NCBI RefSeq assembly: GCF_004168285.1
Contig: NZ_SEWF01000005.1
Location: 124,001-188,000, forward strand
Length of the DNA: 64,000 bases
Origin: Emticicia agri
Lineage (GTDB): Bacteria > Bacteroidota > Bacteroidia > Cytophagales > Spirosomataceae
Direction: 5' to 3'
Part shown: in pieces, positions 52,575 to 61,871 of the stretch
How positions within the stretch are numbered: position 1 is the first letter of the stretch
Layout of the letters: the number at the start of each line of letters is the position of its first letter
Made by a program: the position numbers and the translations under genes
The notes under the pieces: model-generated
What the model was told of the DNA's origin: nothing
The model's input: only the letters and a program-made list of their open reading frames with translations
Databases searched by the model: none

Positions 52575-54137
52575 ATGCGATATAACATACTCTGGGCAGA
52601 CGACGAGATTGATTTACTAAAACCATACATAATTTTTCTACAAGGCAAGGGCTATGATGTTACTCCAGTACCAAGCGGAGCCGATGCCATTGACAAAGTA
52701 GAAACCGAGCGTTTTGATGTAGTTTTTTTAGATGAAATGATGCCCGGCATGACAGGGCTCGAAACACTTTCACAGATAAAACTCCTCAAACCAAATCTGC
52801 CCATAGTCATGATTACAAAGTCGGAAGAAGAGCGAATTATGGAAGATGCCATTGGCTCAAACATTGCCGACTATCTCATAAAACCGCTTAATCCGAACCA
52901 GATTCTGCTTTCAGTAAAAAAGATTCTTGAAAATAAACGCCTGATTTCAGAAAAAACCAATTTAGGTTACCAACAGGATTTCCGAAATCTGGCGATGCAA
53001 TACAACGACCGTATCGGGCATCAGGAGTGGGCAGAAATCTATAAAAAACTGATTTACTGGGAGCTCCAGCTTGACCGCTCGGAAGATAAAAGCATGGAAG
53101 AGGTTTTTGGTATGCAAAAATCAGAAGCCAATTCTAATTTCTGTAAATTCATTGAAGAAAATTACGAAGACTGGCTCAATGACCCTAAAGCCGATAAGCC
53201 TTTACTTTCGCACCAATTAATGAAGAAAAAGGTTTTCCCTTTGGTGCAGTCAAATTCTCCCCTGTTCTTTTTGTTAATTGATAATCTGCGTTACGACCAA
53301 TGGAAAGTACTTGAAGAGGTAATTAACGATTATTTCAACGTAGAAGAAGAAAGCGATTATTACGCTATTCTGCCTACGGCTACTTCTTATGCCCGTAATG
53401 CCATTTTCTCGGGGCTGATGCCTTCTGATATGGCCAGACAACATCCAGACCTCTGGGTAAACGATGAAGGCGAAAACGAAGATGCACTCAACAATAATGA
53501 AGCTGAGTTTCTGAAACGCCAGATTGATAAAAGTCGCCTGAATATCAGTTTCTCTTACCACAAAATTTTAAATACAAATCAGGGCAAGAGTTTGGTTGAT
53601 AACTTTAATAACTTATTAAAAAACCAACTCATAGCCATTGTTTACAACTTTGTTGACATGCTTTCGCATGCCCGTACAGAAATGGGAATGATTAAGGAAC
53701 TGGCGCCTGACGAGTCGGCTTATCGTTCAATTACGAGGTCATGGATTGAACACTCACCATTATTAGATTTATTGAAAAAAATTTCAGAGAAAAAAGGCCG
53801 ACTGGTAATTACAACCGATCACGGGATGATTCGGGTACGACACCCGAAAAGAATTGTTGGCGATAGAAACGTAAATACTAATTTGCGCTACAAGCAAGGG
53901 AAAAACCTGAATCTGGACGATAAAGACGACCATGTGCTGGTAGTAAGAAAACCTGAGGTATTTATGTTACCCAAGCCTAATGTATCAACAGCTTATTTCT
54001 TTACGATGGAAGATTATTTCTTTGCGTATCCGAATAACTATAACCACTATGTGAGCCATTATAAGGATACTTTTCAGCATGGAGGAATTTCGATTGAAGA
54101 AATGATAGTTCCATTTGCTTACCTGACTGCAAAATAG
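52575..54137 (+). CDS. porX: PorX: response regulator with PglZ domain, type IX secretion control
   Basis: 520 residues. The receiver domain (about 3-120) has D9-D10, acceptor D53 (VVFLDEMMPG) and K103 (YLIKPLNP). The C-terminal half (about 205-515) is a PglZ/alkaline-phosphatase-like domain with FFLLIDNLRYDQW, LPTATSYARNAIFSG, VYNFVDMLSHAR and the metal-binding ITTDHGMIRVR. This combination is PorX, which with the kinase PorY and sigma factor SigP controls type IX secretion genes. Its presence implies that the organism has the T9SS; other components are not in the window. The next gene follows after 8 bases. Confidence 0.93.
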   Translation: MRYNILWADDEIDLLKPYIIFLQGKGYDVTPVPSGADAIDKVETERFDVVFLDEMMPGMTGLETLSQIKLLKPNLPIVMITKSEEERIMEDAIGSNIADYLIKPLNPNQILLSVKKILENKRLISEKTNLGYQQDFRNLAMQYNDRIGHQEWAEIYKKLIYWELQLDRSEDKSMEEVFGMQKSEANSNFCKFIEENYEDWLNDPKADKPLLSHQLMKKKVFPLVQSNSPLFFLLIDNLRYDQWKVLEEVINDYFNVEEESDYYAILPTATSYARNAIFSGLMPSDMARQHPDLWVNDEGENEDALNNNEAEFLKRQIDKSRLNISFSYHKILNTNQGKSLVDNFNNLLKNQLIAIVYNFVDMLSHARTEMGMIKELAPDESAYRSITRSWIEHSPLLDLLKKISEKKGRLVITTDHGMIRVRHPKRIVGDRNVNTNLRYKQGKNLNLDDKDDHVLVVRKPEVFMLPKPNVSTAYFFTMEDYFFAYPNNYNHYVSHYKDTFQHGGISIEEMIVPFAYLTAK

Positions 54138-54145
54138 AAACTAAA

Positions 54146-54850
54146 ATGAGAGCCTTACTTTGCATATTCTTTTGTACGGTTTTGTTTGAGGCTGTTGCGC
54201 AGGAACAACAGCCTAAATACATTGAAGATAAATACTCCTATTTTATTGCCTTAAATTTAGGGAATGCCCTTGGTAGTTACCGCACCGTATTGAAAGAAGG
54301 TAATAAGGCAGGCACCAAGTTTGGGCTGACCGGAGGTGTTTTGTTTAATCCTTATGGCCGAAAAAAGGCTTCTCCTGTGTTTTACGGGGCTGAAGTTGGT
54401 TTTCAGGGAGATGGTCGGGAAGACCCGATTACTACTTACAGCGGAGACTTTCGTGTGAGTAATACCTCTTACTGGATTAATGGATTGACACGGTATCGCC
54501 CTATTCTCTGGAGTTCAAAAATTAATCCTTATATGGATGCGTTTTTCGGAGCAAAAATTATTCAGACTTTACTGGTAGAACAATTAAATGAAGAAGACTC
54601 TGAAACCCTGGAACGATGGACTAAAGTAACGCCCAATTATGGATTAGGTGTAGGTGTAGGTATTAAGTTATTCGGCAATATGAAAAATAGCTATTTAGAC
54701 ATAGGTGTATATTATCAGCAAGCCGAAGCTACTAAAATTGTGAAACCTAATACGGTAGAGATTGACACTAATTTTGAGTATAAAAGTAAACAGGTATTGA
54801 CAACAACCAACCAGTGGGTGGTTAAAGTGGGGATTACCGGATTTAACTAA
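54146..54850 (+). CDS. Small outer-membrane beta-barrel protein
   Basis: 234 residues with a signal peptide (1-18, AVAQE). The mature part has alternating hydrophobic strands (YFIALNLGNALGSY, FGLTGGVLFNP, YLDIGVYYQQAEATK) ending GITGFN, as in small barrels. No family is recognised. It begins 8 bases after porX and is likely co-transcribed, which raises the possibility of a surface or secretion-linked role. It ends 6 bases from the convergent ftsE. Confidence 0.7.
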   Translation: MRALLCIFFCTVLFEAVAQEQQPKYIEDKYSYFIALNLGNALGSYRTVLKEGNKAGTKFGLTGGVLFNPYGRKKASPVFYGAEVGFQGDGREDPITTYSGDFRVSNTSYWINGLTRYRPILWSSKINPYMDAFFGAKIIQTLLVEQLNEEDSETLERWTKVTPNYGLGVGVGIKLFGNMKNSYLDIGVYYQQAEATKIVKPNTVEIDTNFEYKSKQVLTTTNQWVVKVGITGFN

Positions 54851-54856
54851 GGTTTC

Positions 54857-55537
54857 CTAAAGACTTTCTGATAAATCCTGTACTAATCCTTTATCGCAAT
54901 ACAGGGTGCGTCGTGGATAACGTTCTATCAATTCAAAATCGTGGGTAGCCATCAATACTGCCGTTTTCGATTTTTCATTAATATCCATAAATAATTTCAG
55001 AATTTCCACCGACATTTCGGCATCAAGGTTACCTGTTGGCTCATCAGCTAACAATATCTGTGGCTGATTCAACAAGGCACGGGCAATGCCTACCCGTTGC
55101 TGTTCGCCTCCTGATAACTGATGAGGCATTTTTGCAAGAATATGCGGCAGATTCACTAAAGTTAATACTTCGTTTATCCTCACGTTCATTTCTTCTTTAT
55201 CTTTCCAGCCCATCGCTTTCAGATAAAATATGAGGTTTTTCTCTATATTTCTATCGCCTAATAGCTGGAAATCCTGAAAAACTATTCCTATATTTCTTCT
55301 CAAATAAGGTATCTGTGAGCGCTTCAACGCATGAAGTTCATAACCTGCCACTACCCCTGAGCCTTTTTCAAGCCAGAGGTCTGCATATAACGTCTGTAAA
55401 ACCGAAGATTTTCCGCTACCTGTGCGCCCAATTAAATACACAAACTCACCTTTATGAATAGTAAAATTGACTGCTGACAACACCAGTTGGTCTCTTTGAT
55501 AAATATAGGCATTCTGCAGAAAAATAACGGGTTCCAT
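54857..55537 (-). CDS. ftsE: FtsE-type ABC transporter ATP-binding protein
   Basis: 226 residues, a single ABC ATPase: Walker A GRTGSGKSS (37-45), Q-loop VFQDFQLL, signature LSGGEQQR, Walker B ILLADEPTGNLD and the switch His in ATHDFEL. The FtsE subgroup is suggested by length and by the DRNIEKNLIFYLKAMG region. With FtsX it couples ATP hydrolysis to periplasmic peptidoglycan hydrolases at division. FtsX is not next to it here, so a related ATPase such as LolD is possible, but the sequence favours FtsE. Confidence 0.85.
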   Translation of the reverse strand: MEPVIFLQNAYIYQRDQLVLSAVNFTIHKGEFVYLIGRTGSGKSSVLQTLYADLWLEKGSGVVAGYELHALKRSQIPYLRRNIGIVFQDFQLLGDRNIEKNLIFYLKAMGWKDKEEMNVRINEVLTLVNLPHILAKMPHQLSGGEQQRVGIARALLNQPQILLADEPTGNLDAEMSVEILKLFMDINEKSKTAVLMATHDFELIERYPRRTLYCDKGLVQDLSESL

Positions 55538-55566
55538 GTGTCGGGCATTAATATTCTATCAATAGT

Positions 55567-55600
55567 AAGCAGTTTCTGCTAAATGCGGCAAAAACTGCTT
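55567..55600. repeat. Hairpin between ftsE and the transaldolase gene
   Basis: AAGCAGTTT (55567-55575) and AAACTGCTT (55592-55600) are perfect complements with an inner TGC/GCA. GTAAGC (55565-55570) and GCTTAC (55606-55611) form a further overlapping pair. It lies in the 81-base gap between two leftward genes and may be a terminator of the transaldolase transcript or a leader of ftsE; there is no long U-tract. Confidence 0.5.
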
Positions 55601-55618
55601 AATATTGCTTACAAAAAC

Positions 55619-56278
55619 TTATTTCTGGTTTACTTTGGCATGGTCGGCTAAGAATTTTGCCAGACCACTGTCAGTAAGCGGGTGATTCAATAAAGCTAAA
55701 ATTGCTGAAAGAGGGCCTGTCATTACATCAGCTCCGATTTTAGCACACTGAATAATGTGCATAGGATGGCGAACCGAAGCAGCTAAAATCTGTGTTTCGT
55801 ATCCATAGTTATCATAAATTAAACGAATATCTTCAATCAAGGTCATACCGTCAGTTGAAATATCATCTAAACGGCCAACAAATGGTGATACATAGGTTGC
55901 ACCTGCTTTAGCTGCTAACAATGCCTGACCCGGTGAAAATACCAAGGTACAGTTGGTTTTAATACCTCTTTCCGAAAAATATTTGATAGCTTTAATTCCA
56001 TCTTTTATCATCGGTATTTTTACTACTATCTGCTCATCTATTTCGGCCAGTTCTTCACCTTCGTTAATCATCTCTTCGTATTTGGTCGAGATTACTTCTG
56101 CGCTTACATCACCATCCACAATCTCGCAAATAGCCTTATAGTGGCGCATTACATTGTCTTTTCCGGCAATACCTTCTTTTGCCATTAACGATGGATTGGT
56201 AGTAACACCATCAAGCACACCAATGTCTTGTGCTTCTTGTATTTCTTTAAGGGAGGCGGTATCGATAAAAAATTTCAT
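55619..56278 (-). CDS. Small transaldolase (TalC/fructose-6-phosphate aldolase family)
   Basis: 219 residues from the Met at 56278 ([13 protein letters not shown]), the usual length; a longer frame adds a 40-residue leader with no family resemblance. [15 protein letters not shown], the Schiff-base Lys in [41 protein letters not shown] and VMTGPLSAI(L) are typical of the short transaldolases. It exchanges dihydroxyacetone units in the pentose phosphate pathway, or acts as fructose-6-phosphate aldolase; these cannot be told apart here. An SRP RNA gene is next to it on the same strand. Confidence 0.92.
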   Translation of the reverse strand: MKFFIDTASLKEIQEAQDIGVLDGVTTNPSLMAKEGIAGKDNVMRHYKAICEIVDGDVSAEVISTKYEEMINEGEELAEIDEQIVVKIPMIKDGIKAIKYFSERGIKTNCTLVFSPGQALLAAKAGATYVSPFVGRLDDISTDGMTLIEDIRLIYDNYGYETQILAASVRHPMHIIQCAKIGADVMTGPLSAILALLNHPLTDSGLAKFLADHAKVNQK

Positions 56279-56403
56279 AGAACATTTAGCCCCATATCCG
56301 AAAAACCGGAAGATTTTGTTAGGACTTTCATGCCTTTGGGGGTTAGCTACATGAAAGTAGTGGTTTATATTTGAACAATTGCTACGAGCCAAAAACAAAA
56401 AAA

Positions 56404-56480
56404 GGCAAATTCACCGCTCAACCACAATACCCTTGCTTCGGTCAAGACCTGGGGGATTCAGCAGGAGCTGGTAATTTGCC
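56404..56480 (-). ncRNA. ffs: Signal recognition particle RNA, small bacterial type (4.5S-like)
   Basis: Read on the minus strand, the ends GGCAAATTACC and GGTGAATTTGCC pair to close a hairpin of about 77 nt. The apical domain has the SRP-specific asymmetric pattern CCCCCAGG ... GAAGCAAGGGTA, i.e. CAGG, ten bases, then AGCA, as in the M-domain binding site of Ffh. A run of T follows the 3' arm (below 56404), giving an intrinsic terminator. The ten apical bases (TCTTGACCGA) differ from the usual GGAA tetraloop. A perfect promoter lies directly upstream (56485-56516). The 418-base gap between the transaldolase and the tail-fibre gene holds this and nothing else recognisable. Confidence 0.87.
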
Positions 56481-56484
56481 GCTG

Positions 56485-56516
56485 CAAAGGTAAGAAACTT
56501 TTCTTCTCTCTACAAA
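56485..56516 (-). promoter_or_regulatory. Promoter of the SRP RNA
   Basis: On the minus strand TTTG (56516-56513), a 20-base spacer and TACCTTTG (56492-56485) form a near-ideal Bacteroidota promoter. Its spacing puts the transcript start at about 56480, exactly at the 5' end of the RNA helix. Confidence 0.85.
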
Positions 56517-56696
56517 TGGTTTTAGAAAAAAGACTGATTTGATAAGTAAAAACAACTATACCTTTTGATAATTTTTAAAGGTTAAAAAGTTAATTAAAAG
56601 ACAATTATCTTATTAAAAAATAATATCTTTGAAAATTATAAGTGAATATACTTATTAATTGTCAACCATTAGATATAACCATAAAAACTAATTTTA

Positions 56697-58001
56697 ATGA
56701 AAACAACCTCTACCACACTTTTCAGGTGTATCTTGTTTTTGTGCTCAATGGTGTTTTACGATTCTTTTTCGCAGAACATCAAAAAAAGCCAGAAAAAACC
56801 AAAGACCGACGACCAATACGTTGTGCCGAAAGTGTATGCACAACGCAAAAGCCCCGAACAATTTCTAAAAGATCAGTTAGGTCAGAAAATCGAACTGAAA
56901 GAACGTAGCATTGCCGACCAGGTAATTGCCGATGATTTAATAGTACAAGGAAGCGAATGTGTCGGTATTGACTGTGTGAATAATGAAAGTTTTGGGTTTA
57001 ATACTATTCGTTTAAAAGAGAACAATCTCCGTATTACATTTGATGATACCAGCGTCTCTTCTGGGTTCCCTGCCAATGATTGGGAACTTGAAGCGAATGA
57101 AAGCGCAAATGGGGGTAATAACTCTTTTGCTATTAATGATGTAACCGGAGCAAAGGTTCCTTTTAAGATTATAGCAGGCGCACCGACCAATAGTTTCTTT
57201 ATGGGTTCTAACGGAAAAATCGGTTTACAAACTGCCACACCTGTATTAGATGTGCACATGAATACCAACAACACCCCGGCGATAAGACTGGAACAAAATA
57301 GCTCCGGTGGCTTCACCTCACAAACGTGGGATATGGCCGGGAATGAAGCCAACTTCTTTGTCAGAGATGTTACAGGGGGCAGTCGTTTGCCTTTCAGAAT
57401 AAGACCCGGTGCGCCTACCAGTAGTATTGATATTGCAGCCTCGGGCAATGTGGGTATTGGTATAGCAAGCCCCCAAACCAGATTACATGTAAAAGGTATG
57501 GGCTTTTTTGAAGATACGCTCTATGTAGCAGGGGCACTTATGCCGGGAGGCTCTATGGTTACACCATCTGATATGAAACTGAAAAGAAATATCATGGATA
57601 TGAGCAGTATGTCAAAAATTATCAGCTCATTAAGCCCCAAAACTTTCTATTATAAAACAGATGAGTATCCCAGGTTAGGCTTTTCTAATACCTTACAATA
57701 TGGACTGATTGCGCAGGAAGTAGAAAAGGTTTTACCTTCTTTTGTAAGCCCTACCCGATTTCCGGGAGAAAACACGTCTTTCAAGACTGTTAATTATGTC
57801 GGGCTCATTCCTATTTTATTGCAGGGTATGAAAGAACAGATAGCTGTGAATGAGCAACAAAAGGCAGAGATTGAGGATTTAAAAGCCAAACTGGCTCAAT
57901 ATGAAGCATTAAATACCCGATTAGAACGATTAGAGGCTGTCTTGAATAAAGAAGCTATTTTGAGTAAAGAAGAAAAAGACAAAAAAGCCGACAAAAAATA
58001 A
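56697..58001 (+). CDS. Exported tail-fibre-type protein with S74 chaperone domain
   Basis: 434 residues, signal peptide about 1-24. The middle holds two repeats of about 60 residues with the DWELEANESANGG/TWDMAGNEAN...PFRI.PGAPT(N/S)S pattern (about 130-260). The C-terminal S74-type intramolecular chaperone is clear: SDMKLKRNIMDM, PKTFYYKTDEYPRLGF, YGLIAQEVEKVLPSFV and VNYVGLIPILLQGMKEQ, followed by a coiled coil. In phage the domain trimerises and cleaves itself; in bacterial proteins it is often found in exported fibre-like repeats. A leading short AT-rich spacer precedes it. It is followed, after 10 bases, by the sorting-domain-like gene, so the two probably work together. Confidence 0.85.
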   Translation: MKTTSTTLFRCILFLCSMVFYDSFSQNIKKSQKKPKTDDQYVVPKVYAQRKSPEQFLKDQLGQKIELKERSIADQVIADDLIVQGSECVGIDCVNNESFGFNTIRLKENNLRITFDDTSVSSGFPANDWELEANESANGGNNSFAINDVTGAKVPFKIIAGAPTNSFFMGSNGKIGLQTATPVLDVHMNTNNTPAIRLEQNSSGGFTSQTWDMAGNEANFFVRDVTGGSRLPFRIRPGAPTSSIDIAASGNVGIGIASPQTRLHVKGMGFFEDTLYVAGALMPGGSMVTPSDMKLKRNIMDMSSMSKIISSLSPKTFYYKTDEYPRLGFSNTLQYGLIAQEVEKVLPSFVSPTRFPGENTSFKTVNYVGLIPILLQGMKEQIAVNEQQKAEIEDLKAKLAQYEALNTRLERLEAVLNKEAILSKEEKDKKADKK

Positions 58002-58011
58002 ATCTGAAAAA

Positions 58012-58392
58012 ATGAAGACTATTTATACACTCATTACGCTATGTTTGCTGAGCATGTCTGCTTTTTGTCAGAATATCGACCAGAACGGACGTACGCCCGA
58101 ACAGCAAAAAATAACTTCTGTAGCCCCTGTGCAGGAAGTTTATCTGCAAGAAGATGCTTCTGCTAAAACCATTGCCTCTTTCAAATTAAAATATACTTTA
58201 CCTGCCGGAAAAACCGCCGGTGAAATCGTACTGTTTCATCCGAAAGCCGACCAGGTTCTGAAAAAAATCAGTTTAACCCAACAACAGGGTTCAATTGAAG
58301 TTTCAACAAAAGATTTACCTGTTACGGGCGTTATTGTGGCTTTATATACCGATAGTGTACCTTTACAAACCAGAAATATTAAATTCGAGTAA
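58012..58392 (+). CDS. Small exported protein resembling a stand-alone T9SS sorting domain
   Basis: 126 residues with a signal peptide (1-19, SAFCQ). The rest, FKLKYTLPAGKTAGEIVLFHPKADQ..LKKISL..GSIEVSTKDLPVTGVIVALYTDSVPLQTRNIKF, follows the strand order of C-terminal type IX secretion domains (YTLP...G...V.hy...G.....L...G......L..G.Y...L..G......K). There is no cargo domain in front. The resemblance is structural pattern-matching; a sequence profile would be needed to confirm it. It lies 10 bases after the tail-fibre gene, so the two are a likely operon. The perfect terminator at 58411 ends the unit. Confidence 0.55.
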   Translation: MKTIYTLITLCLLSMSAFCQNIDQNGRTPEQQKITSVAPVQEVYLQEDASAKTIASFKLKYTLPAGKTAGEIVLFHPKADQVLKKISLTQQQGSIEVSTKDLPVTGVIVALYTDSVPLQTRNIKFE

Positions 58393-58410
58393 GATACAAT
58401 TATGACTAAG

Positions 58411-58445
58411 AGTCCGATAGCAACTACACACTATCGGACTTTTTT
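58411..58445. terminator. Bidirectional terminator
   Basis: AGTCCGATAG (58411-58420) and CTATCGGACT (58431-58440) pair perfectly over 10 bp with a 10-base loop, followed by T5. It lies 18 bases after the sorting-domain-like gene and directly at the end of the convergent FG-GAP gene, so it can serve both. Confidence 0.88.
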
Positions 58446-61400
58446 ATTTACCCTTAAAGACTTTCAGGGGAGCTTTATTCTGAGATACTATATACAATTT
58501 GTTTTTTGAGGCGGTTTTTACAACTACAATATCTTTACAATCGCCATCGGCTACAAATCCTGTTTTATCATAAAGCGCAGGTTTAAAGCCCCCCTTACCA
58601 TCTCCCATCAGCACAAGCCCGACTGAAGCATCGTATCTACCCGCAATGGGCTCTGCATCATAGGCATTACCTACCATCATTACATCCAGATTACCATCCT
58701 GATTAACATCGTCTATCAACATACGCTGAACAGGTGCCCATTGAGCCATCTGTGATAGAGGTTTTAAAGTAAACTTTCCATGACCAAGATTTTCGGCATA
58801 CATACTTTCTTGTACATAGGCTTTTTTAATAATAGCTTGCTTCATTTGTAGCTCTGTCAGCACCTCTTTCATAGTGGCTTTAGCATAACTACCGTAATTA
58901 GGGAATTTTTTACGAAATGACGGCAATTGCCTCAATAAATCATCTCTCGTAGGAATCGGGTGTTCTTTTCCATTAATGTAATAAGAAGGTATTCCATCCC
59001 AGTGACCATTCTCATCATAATCGGCTCCATAAACTGTCAGGGGTTCATTCAAAGAGAAATGATAACGGGTATTTAAACCTATATTTCCTAATACCATATC
59101 TATATCTCCATCTTTGTCAAAATCGGCGGCGGCTACAGTATTCCAGAACCCCTCTGAATTAGGGAAAGCATCTGATTTGCTTAATTTCCCTTGAGTGTTC
59201 TTAAAGACAGTAACAGGCATAAACTCTCCTACTACTATTAAATCAAGCCAGGTATCATTATCAATATCTATCCATAGCGCATCTGTAACCATACCCACTT
59301 TGGCAAGTTCGGTAGAAGCCTGTGCAGTATAATTACTGAAAATGCCATAATCGTTTTTCAGCAGATAACTTTCGCCCGATTGAGGATACTGCAAGGGTGT
59401 TAGTCGCCCACCCCGAAAAATATCTAAATCACCGTCTTTATCAAAATCGGCTACTGCCACACACGAGCCACTATGCCTGATCTCAGGAAGCTGACTGGTA
59501 GCATCAGTAAAATTACCTTTGCCATCGTTGAGGTACAATCTGTCCTGATAATATTTTGAACCATCAGGATACTCATTAGAACCACTTACGATGTATAAAT
59601 CCAGGTCTTTGTCACGGTCGGCATCAAACAATATCATTTCTATATCTTCTTCTCCTTTAGGTAAGCTTTCATTCGTATAAGACTTCTGAATAAACTGCCC
59701 TGCAGGAGTCTGAACAAAGAATTTACCATAGTTTTTATAAGAACCGCCTACAAAAAAATCATCAAGACCGTCATTATTGATGTCTCCAACAGCCATTTTA
59801 GGCCCTTGTTGTGACAGTTTATGCAACAAGAGCGTTTCTACATGATAATCTACATAGCGTTCTTCCTGAGGCTGAAAATTGATATTTACTGCTGACGTTA
59901 CATCTGCAAATAGTGTAGCCTCCTGTTGCTTGTCAGGTTTAGTAGCTGTGGTAGCGTTTGTATAATCTAAAGTAAGTGTCTGATTGGCTTTGATATTTTT
60001 CAGTTTCTGTGCTTTACCATCAGTCCAGACTATTTCAAGAGAATCTATCTGAGTGTTTTTCCCTAAGCCAAAATGTATGGTATAATCAACCGAAGAGGCA
60101 TATCCTTTTGTAACAGCCTGATGATATTTCTGTAAATACCCGTTGGCATAAATACTGACTTCACTGCCTAAACCATACCTGTTCTTCGGTCTACCTTTCA
60201 GCAGAATTTTCAAAAAATTAGCCGTTGGTGCATCATTCCGCATGATATAAGCGGGTTTATTTGTATTATTTACAACCAGGTCTAAATCTCCGTCATTATC
60301 CAGGTCGGCATAAGCAGCGCCATTAGAAACAGAAAGAGAATCACCAAACCAGGCTTTTGTTGTGTTTTCAAAGGTCAGGTCTCCTTTATTTCTAAAAAAA
60401 CAATTGACATCATTCCATGAAGGTAGCTCTAACGATCGGTCAATCATATATCTTCTTAAATTACCGAGATTTTTTTGCTCATAAGCTACATTATACGAGA
60501 TAAAATCAAGGTTGGTAATATCTCTCAGATAACCATTTGAAATAAACAAATCTCTTAACCCGTCATTATCGAAATCGGCAAATAAGGGAGCCCAGCTCCA
60601 TTGACTGCTATGCACACCTGCAATTTGGCCTATTTCTGAAAAAAGTATTCGCCCGTCAGGTGATTTGCCTAAATTCAGGTGAAGCATATTCCGCATAAAC
60701 TGCGAATGATAACCTGTATTTAATTCTACTTCATATTGTTCAAAATTTCCCGGACCAGTCATCATTTTTCGTTGCTCATTATTGGCAGGCAACATATCTA
60801 CCATCATAATGTCTGCCCTGCCATCATTATTAAAATCAGACACATCATTACCCATCGAAAAACGGCTGTGGTGTTTCAGGTACTCTTTTGCCATTTCTTT
60901 AAAAGTACCGTCATGATTATTAATATAAAGCAAATCATTCGGCAGAAAATCGTTGCTCACAAAAACATCTTCCCAACCGTCGTTGTCAATATCACATATG
61001 GATAATCCCAGACCATTGCCGTCATGTAAAATTCCTGCTTTCCGGCTTACATCAATAAATCTGGCATTACCATCATTTTCATATAATTTATCTGCCGAAT
61101 AACCTGTTCCGTCATTAACAGGCACAGTAATCCTGTTAGGATTTCTAACCAGATTGGTGGTAGTCAGCAAATACATATCCAGATCACCATCTTTATCATA
61201 GTCAAAAAAAGCCGCCTGACTTGAATAGGTTGTATCAGCTAAACCATATTGCTGTGCCATTTCTTTAAAAGTTGGTACGCCATTCTGCCCTGCTCCCTGA
61301 TTAATATACAACTGATTAGCCCGCAGACTACCTGTATAGTTGCCTGATTTGCATACATAGATATCTAACAGACCATCGGCATTGACATCTGCTAAGGTTA

Positions 61401-61749
61401 CACCTGTTGACCACCCCCCTTTATGTATTCCGGCTTTATCAGTAATATCCTGAAATTTCAAAGAACCTTTTTCATTGTCGCTTATATTGATATACATGCG
61501 GTCTCCGGACATATTTCCGGTAAAATATAAATCAGGCAGGTTATCATTATTCAAATCGCCGACAGCTACCCCTGCCCCATTATATACATTATGGAAATCG
61601 TAGAGATTAAACTGTTCGTTTTCAATAACAGTATTCTGAAAAGTAACGCCTGTTTCAGAACCCGGCAATAATGTAAATAGTGTTTTTGGCTCGCTATTAC
61701 AGGAAAGTAAGAAAGGGAGGAAAAGAAATAGAAGAAATCTGAGGTTCAT
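58444..61749 (-). CDS. Large lipoprotein with FG-GAP/VCBS repeats and an ASPIC/UnbV domain
   Basis: 1101 residues. The signal peptide ends in a lipobox (F14-L-L-S-C17). Many DxDxDGxxD calcium-binding loops follow, e.g. DLNNDNLPD, DVNADGLLD, DYDKDGDLD, DIDNDGWED and DFDKDGDLD, forming several beta-propeller-like FG-GAP/VCBS groups. Residues about 515-590 (GSEVSIYANGY..., LEIVWTDGKAQKLKNI) fit the ASPIC/UnbV domain. Such surface lipoproteins are common in Bacteroidota and are thought to bind carbohydrate or protein partners. No gene partner stands next to it, and no enzyme motif is seen. Confidence 0.88.
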   Translation of the reverse strand: MNLRFLLFLFLPFLLSCNSEPKTLFTLLPGSETGVTFQNTVIENEQFNLYDFHNVYNGAGVAVGDLNNDNLPDLYFTGNMSGDRMYINISDNEKGSLKFQDITDKAGIHKGGWSTGVTLADVNADGLLDIYVCKSGNYTGSLRANQLYINQGAGQNGVPTFKEMAQQYGLADTTYSSQAAFFDYDKDGDLDMYLLTTTNLVRNPNRITVPVNDGTGYSADKLYENDGNARFIDVSRKAGILHDGNGLGLSICDIDNDGWEDVFVSNDFLPNDLLYINNHDGTFKEMAKEYLKHHSRFSMGNDVSDFNNDGRADIMMVDMLPANNEQRKMMTGPGNFEQYEVELNTGYHSQFMRNMLHLNLGKSPDGRILFSEIGQIAGVHSSQWSWAPLFADFDNDGLRDLFISNGYLRDITNLDFISYNVAYEQKNLGNLRRYMIDRSLELPSWNDVNCFFRNKGDLTFENTTKAWFGDSLSVSNGAAYADLDNDGDLDLVVNNTNKPAYIMRNDAPTANFLKILLKGRPKNRYGLGSEVSIYANGYLQKYHQAVTKGYASSVDYTIHFGLGKNTQIDSLEIVWTDGKAQKLKNIKANQTLTLDYTNATTATKPDKQQEATLFADVTSAVNINFQPQEERYVDYHVETLLLHKLSQQGPKMAVGDINNDGLDDFFVGGSYKNYGKFFVQTPAGQFIQKSYTNESLPKGEEDIEMILFDADRDKDLDLYIVSGSNEYPDGSKYYQDRLYLNDGKGNFTDATSQLPEIRHSGSCVAVADFDKDGDLDIFRGGRLTPLQYPQSGESYLLKNDYGIFSNYTAQASTELAKVGMVTDALWIDIDNDTWLDLIVVGEFMPVTVFKNTQGKLSKSDAFPNSEGFWNTVAAADFDKDGDIDMVLGNIGLNTRYHFSLNEPLTVYGADYDENGHWDGIPSYYINGKEHPIPTRDDLLRQLPSFRKKFPNYGSYAKATMKEVLTELQMKQAIIKKAYVQESMYAENLGHGKFTLKPLSQMAQWAPVQRMLIDDVNQDGNLDVMMVGNAYDAEPIAGRYDASVGLVLMGDGKGGFKPALYDKTGFVADGDCKDIVVVKTASKNKLYIVSQNKAPLKVFKGK

Positions 61750-61871
61750 GGCGTAACTAAAAAAATCCGGAAAGGTGTTGAGCAGGAAAGTTATAAAACT
61801 TTTAACTTGACAACAAATGTTTTTTTAGGTTGTTTTGATAAGCCAATCCTTATTATAAAATCTTTCAACCA

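Noticed and set aside
56697-58001. S74 tail-fibre protein as evidence for a prophage
   Set aside because: It has an export signal, and no phage structural, integrase or lysis genes surround it; S74 domains also occur in bacterial surface proteins.
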